A model generated the notes under the pieces. It saw only the letters and a program-made list of their open reading frames with translations. It was not told the origin of the DNA and ran no database searches. Shown here piece by piece: positions 10,863-13,569 of a DNA stretch of 13,569 nucleotides (within the stretch, counting starts at the first letter, position 1; every line of letters begins with the position of its first letter). The DNA is taken from NCBI GenBank assembly GCA_016185915.1, contig JACPMP010000034.1, forward strand, positions 1 to 13,569, read 5' to 3'. A program made the translations under genes and the position numbers. Origin of the DNA: Candidatus Woesearchaeota archaeon. GTDB lineage: Archaea > Nanobdellota > Nanobdellia > Woesearchaeales > GW2011-AR4.

Positions 10863-11339
10863 TTATATTTGAGATTTATTTCTATAGACTTCAACTTTTC
10901 CATTTCTCTTTAAAAAAACTGCACGATTATACCCATCACCTATATCTTCACCTATTATCGGAATGCCAAGTTCCTGCAGTCGTCCTACTACTCCATCTAT
11001 GTCAAAAAGTTTTTGTTTTTTATGGAAAACGCCACCAGCTAATGATGCTTCAAGTTTAGATAAATTTCCGGCTCTTAACTTTTCAACCATTACATCTATT
11101 ATTGTCTCTGTAGTAAAATCCACATCATATAGAACTCCTGTCAGATGGGCCAATAGTCCTCTATTTTGTTCTCCGTCATAAATAGTTACTGCTAAGCACG
11201 ATCCAACAGAAGTATGTTTACTCGTATCTTTATCACTAGAACATCTACCCCAACCTACTAGTTCATAATCCCAAAACATGTCATCGGGATGTCCTTCTAT
11301 AACTTTGAATCTTTCACGATACATAAGCCATTGCAACAT
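10863..11339 (-). CDS. CheD-like glutamine deamidase, stand-alone
   Basis: 158 residues. The C-terminal two thirds match CheD, which deamidates glutamines of chemoreceptors: TSVGSCLAVTIYD with nucleophile Cys48, GLLAHLTG with His65 exactly 17 residues later (the spacing known in CheD), KLEASLAGGVF (95-105) in place of LEAKIFGG, and IIGEDIGDGYNRAVFL (128-143) followed by GKVEVY. The first 40 residues (with MYRERFKVIEGHPDDMFW) are longer than usual. No chemotaxis or receptor gene is near, so the substrate is unknown; it may act on a different protein. A/T-rich TATA-like sequence (about 11343-11362) lies upstream. It is convergent with rps15, stop to stop. Confidence 0.8.
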   Translation of the reverse strand: MLQWLMYRERFKVIEGHPDDMFWDYELVGWGRCSSDKDTSKHTSVGSCLAVTIYDGEQNRGLLAHLTGVLYDVDFTTETIIDVMVEKLRAGNLSKLEASLAGGVFHKKQKLFDIDGVVGRLQELGIPIIGEDIGDGYNRAVFLKRNGKVEVYRNKSQI

Positions 11340-11425
11340 TAGATTATTTATAAATTTTTGTATAAATCACTACTAAGCAATAACTCCAAATTAAGAACTA
11401 AATAATATTTTAAAATATAAATTTT

Positions 11426-12403
11426 CTATATTTTTAAATTCAACAAAACTTCTTTTTTAAAATTCGCCATATCTTTTATCCTCTCAACAACCTCATTTAT
11501 CAAATAGTCTGGTGTAGAAGCACCAGCAGTAACTCCAATTTTCTCTTTTCCAATAAACCACTCTTTTTGCAGTTGCTCCTCTGATTGTATAAAGTAGCTT
11601 TCAACTCCGAATTCTTTGCATTTTGCGTAAAGCTCTTTTGAGTTGCTTGAATTTTTGCCGCCTATAATAATGACAATGTCGCATTCTTTTGCAAGCTCTT
11701 CTGTATCAGATTGCCTCTGCTTTGTCGGATTGCAGATGGTGTCGACATATCCATATTTTTTTGTTAAATCCTTTAAGCTTAATGGAATTTCTTCAAATTT
11801 GGCATCTTTTAATTCAGAATTGACATTATCAATAAGTTTTTTGTAGCCATAAACAGACATTGTTGTTTGCGATATAATAGCAATCTTTTCAAAATCATTA
11901 TTTTTAATATAATCAATGACATTATCCGCATGTTCTGGCTCTTCAACAATAAATGTGTCTTTTCCTTTTAGATGATAGCTTGTTCCAATTGCCTCTGGAT
12001 GATTTGCTTTGCCGAAAAGAATTACTTCATAACCATTATTCTTTAATTTAATAGCAACATTATGGACTAAAGTGACTAAAGGGCATGTTGCGTCATTTAG
12101 GTTTTTTCCTTTTACTATTGATTTTTGCTCTAGAAGTTCGTAAGTTGTTCCTGGCTCGCCATGTGCTCTTAGAACAGTTACTGCATTTTGCGGAATTTCA
12201 TTAATATTTTCAATAAATATAATTCCCTTATTCTCCAAGTCTTTGATAACTTTCTCGTTATGCACGAGTTGCCCATAAACATATGTATCCCTTTTGTTGT
12301 TTTGCGCAACTTCTTCTGCTATTTCTATAGCTTTTTTTACTCCAAAGCAGAAGCCAGCGTGTTTGGCAACTTTTATTTCCATTTTTATTATATTTTGTTC
12401 CAT
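11426..12403 (-). CDS. ispH: 4-hydroxy-3-methylbut-2-enyl diphosphate reductase IspH
   Basis: Iron-sulfur enzyme making isopentenyl and dimethylallyl diphosphate in the last step of the MEP pathway. All key residues are visible: the three cluster cysteines Cys19 (AGFCFGV), Cys107 (DATCPLV) and Cys224 (TICNPTKQRQ), substrate histidines His48 (LVHN), His81 (RAHGEPG) and His135 with Glu137 (NHPEAIG), Thr180-181 (SQTT), SSNS (252-255) and AGAST (293-297). 325 residues is normal length. The start at 12403 overlaps the upstream gene by 16 bases with GGAG ahead of it; Met8 at 12382 is the alternative and closer to the usual N-terminus. Archaea normally use mevalonate, so this is probably acquired from bacteria. 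Confidence 0.95.
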   Translation of the reverse strand: MEQNIIKMEIKVAKHAGFCFGVKKAIEIAEEVAQNNKRDTYVYGQLVHNEKVIKDLENKGIIFIENINEIPQNAVTVLRAHGEPGTTYELLEQKSIVKGKNLNDATCPLVTLVHNVAIKLKNNGYEVILFGKANHPEAIGTSYHLKGKDTFIVEEPEHADNVIDYIKNNDFEKIAIISQTTMSVYGYKKLIDNVNSELKDAKFEEIPLSLKDLTKKYGYVDTICNPTKQRQSDTEELAKECDIVIIIGGKNSSNSKELYAKCKEFGVESYFIQSEEQLQKEWFIGKEKIGVTAGASTPDYLINEVVERIKDMANFKKEVLLNLKI

Positions 12404-12711
12404 TCGCCTAAGCTCCTATCTAAATCCAAATACCTTTCAACATATTCTCTAAAATCATCATCTGTGAGGAAATCATGTGCTTTTTTGAAAAATTTTGTTG
12501 CTTCATTTTTTGTGACAACCCATTTTGACTCCCAAAATTTCTTATTATAGGCATCTATGCCTAATCCTGATAAAATACAATTAACATTATTTATCAAAGA
12601 ATGTCTGTTAGTATTTTTATGTCGTGCTTCAATATAAAAACTAAAGCCATCACTACAATTAAAAGAGTTTAATATAAATCTATAATTATTGCCATTAATT
12701 AATTTTTTCAT
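12388..12711 (-). CDS. Hypothetical protein between restriction enzyme and ispH
   Basis: 107 residues from the chosen ATG, which has AAGGAG 10 bases upstream; a start 30 bases earlier (12741) is possible. The N-terminal part is beta-like (NNYRFILNSF, FSFYIEARHK) and the rest helical and charged (WVVTKNEATKFFKKAHDFLT, DDFREYVERYLDLD). No family recognised. It overlaps the restriction endonuclease by 17 bases and ispH by 16, so it is translated with both. It may be an accessory of the restriction system, or an unrelated passenger. Confidence 0.65.
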   Translation of the reverse strand: MKKLINGNNYRFILNSFNCSDGFSFYIEARHKNTNRHSLINNVNCILSGLGIDAYNKKFWESKWVVTKNEATKFFKKAHDFLTDDDFREYVERYLDLDRSLGEWNKI

Positions 12712-13486
12712 TTTTATTAAACTCCTTGAAGTATTTGTCAATTTCTGGTCTTAATTCAATACCCACTTTTTCGAAGCAAGCCAATAAATCTTGATATGCT
12801 CCTTTACCTCCAAGAAAATCCCAAAATTCATCTGCTACTTTTAGTTCATTACCCAAATCTAACATGCCCCTTATTGTCCAACGGTTATAAGGTTTAGGCT
12901 CATAAGGGTTGTAAGGTATTGCAATTATAGTATTAACTTTAGCGTCAGGATTTGATGCTAAAATAGCAGCAACCCATTCAAGTAAAGTTCGTTTATATTC
13001 TTTAAAACCTCCGGCATTAGGTTTTGCTGTTTTTATATCAAAAAGATATAATTGATTATCCTTACTTTCCAACATTACATCAACCTTAGTTAGGTTTACT
13101 TTTTGCATTGGACCTTTTCGGCATACTTTTCTAATCAATTCTATCTCTTTTAGTTTATTCGGAGTGGATGTTGCTGTAGAAAGGTCATCCATTATCTTTT
13201 GGATTTGGTTATGCGCTCCTTCACTAATGGAGTCACCAGCAGTTGCATGTTTTATATTCTTGAACTTATTTTTTGCTAATGCTATAGCTACAGGTTCAAA
13301 AATACTTGTTCCAAAGTTAGTGTTCAGTGAATGAATAAACGAGAATAAAGCTAACCTATCTTTTCCTAAAAGTCTCGTGTGAAAGGGCATTGAGGCTGGC
13401 TCTGGCTTATAATTTTGAAATTTATGTCTTAAACTATCTATCAAAACTTGTTCTATTTCTGTAATTTGTTGTTTTGATAATGACAT
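12695..13486 (-). CDS. Type II restriction endonuclease, TdeIII/MjaII family
   Basis: 263 residues. The block MPFHTRLLGKDRLALFSFIH (33-52), with SLNTNFGTSIFEPVAIALA after it, is the hallmark I associate with the TdeIII (also called MjaII) restriction endonuclease family. A PD-(D/E)XK-type active site is visible as VDVML (Asp136) and FDIKTAKPN (Asp150, Lys152), followed by GGFKEYKRTLLEW. From memory, members of the family recognise GGNCC; this cannot be read from the sequence. The gene starts 4 bases after a partial gene that may be its methyltransferase and overlaps an unknown gene downstream. It is intact. Confidence 0.82.
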   Translation of the reverse strand: MSLSKQQITEIEQVLIDSLRHKFQNYKPEPASMPFHTRLLGKDRLALFSFIHSLNTNFGTSIFEPVAIALAKNKFKNIKHATAGDSISEGAHNQIQKIMDDLSTATSTPNKLKEIELIRKVCRKGPMQKVNLTKVDVMLESKDNQLYLFDIKTAKPNAGGFKEYKRTLLEWVAAILASNPDAKVNTIIAIPYNPYEPKPYNRWTIRGMLDLGNELKVADEFWDFLGGKGAYQDLLACFEKVGIELRPEIDKYFKEFNKNEKIN

Positions 13487-13490
13487 TTTA

Positions 13491-13569
13491 TTATTTTGAT
13501 TTTAAATGAAATATAATCTCGGAATAAGCTCCTTTATCTTTTTCTGTTCTATTTAAAACAGGTCGTTTG
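13491..13569 (-). CDS. C-terminus of a gene upstream of the endonuclease (partial)
   Basis: Only the last 25 residues are in the window, including RPVLNRTEKDKGAYSEIIFH, closed by two TAA codons in a row. The gene continues beyond 13569. The following endonuclease starts 4 bases after the last stop. By position it is probably the cognate DNA methyltransferase of the restriction system, but the fragment is too short to show that. Confidence 0.55.
   Translation of the reverse strand, partial: KRPVLNRTEKDKGAYSEIIFHLKSK

Overview
The window looks like a chromosomal segment of a small-genome, AT-rich archaeon, most likely of the DPANN group (Woesearchaeales/Pacearchaeales-like). The evidence is an archaeal-type FtsZ of the FtsZ2 kind, diphthine synthase (DphB, part of diphthamide synthesis on EF-2), the archaeal/eukaryotic form of ribosomal protein uS15, TATA-box promoters with short or absent leaders, and an apparently interrupted tRNA gene. 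The lineage is inferred from gene content and style, not from a database search.

Host left flank (1-2746): a gene-poor, highly structured stretch (1-555) with a candidate structured RNA and two inverted copies of a short two-hairpin repeat, then ftsZ on the minus strand. A 324-nt divergent spacer holds four consecutive hairpins, three of them with a GCCA loop. dphB follows on the plus strand.

Integrated element (about 2747-8836, 6.07 kb): it is bounded by a 21-nt direct repeat (one mismatch) made from the 5' end of a tRNA-Gln(UUG) gene. A catalytic-domain-only tyrosine recombinase sits just inside the left end, next to four alternating copies of an 8-nt motif at about 21-bp spacing. A convergent minus-strand train of thirteen closely packed genes fills the rest. 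First come regulatory-type genes (an AbrB-like protein, two zinc-ribbon proteins, a ribbon-helix-helix protein, a coiled-coil protein). Then come candidate virion genes: a basic membrane protein, two small beta-rich proteins, a phage-fibre-like protein with a repeat seen in bacterial phage fibres, a double-spanning membrane protein and a 54-residue holin-like peptide. I see no recognisable capsid fold, packaging ATPase or replication gene, so this is either a very small, undescribed archaeal virus type or a satellite. The rightmost gene (plus strand, 99 residues) ends inside the tRNA. Its stop codon is the single base that differs between the two att copies, so an excised circle would extend it by 33 residues.

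Host right flank (8837-13569): the reconstituted tRNA-Gln with a 27-nt insertion in its D-arm, a slipin/stomatin gene followed by a Trypco2-like small protein, a third copy of the two-hairpin repeat, rps15, a stand-alone CheD-like deamidase abutting rps15 tail to tail, and a minus-strand operon of a partial gene, a TdeIII/MjaII-type restriction endonuclease, an unknown protein, and ispH. IspH belongs to the MEP isoprenoid pathway, which archaea normally lack. By manual scan the element contains no GGNCC, the site I associate with this endonuclease family, while the flanks contain six.
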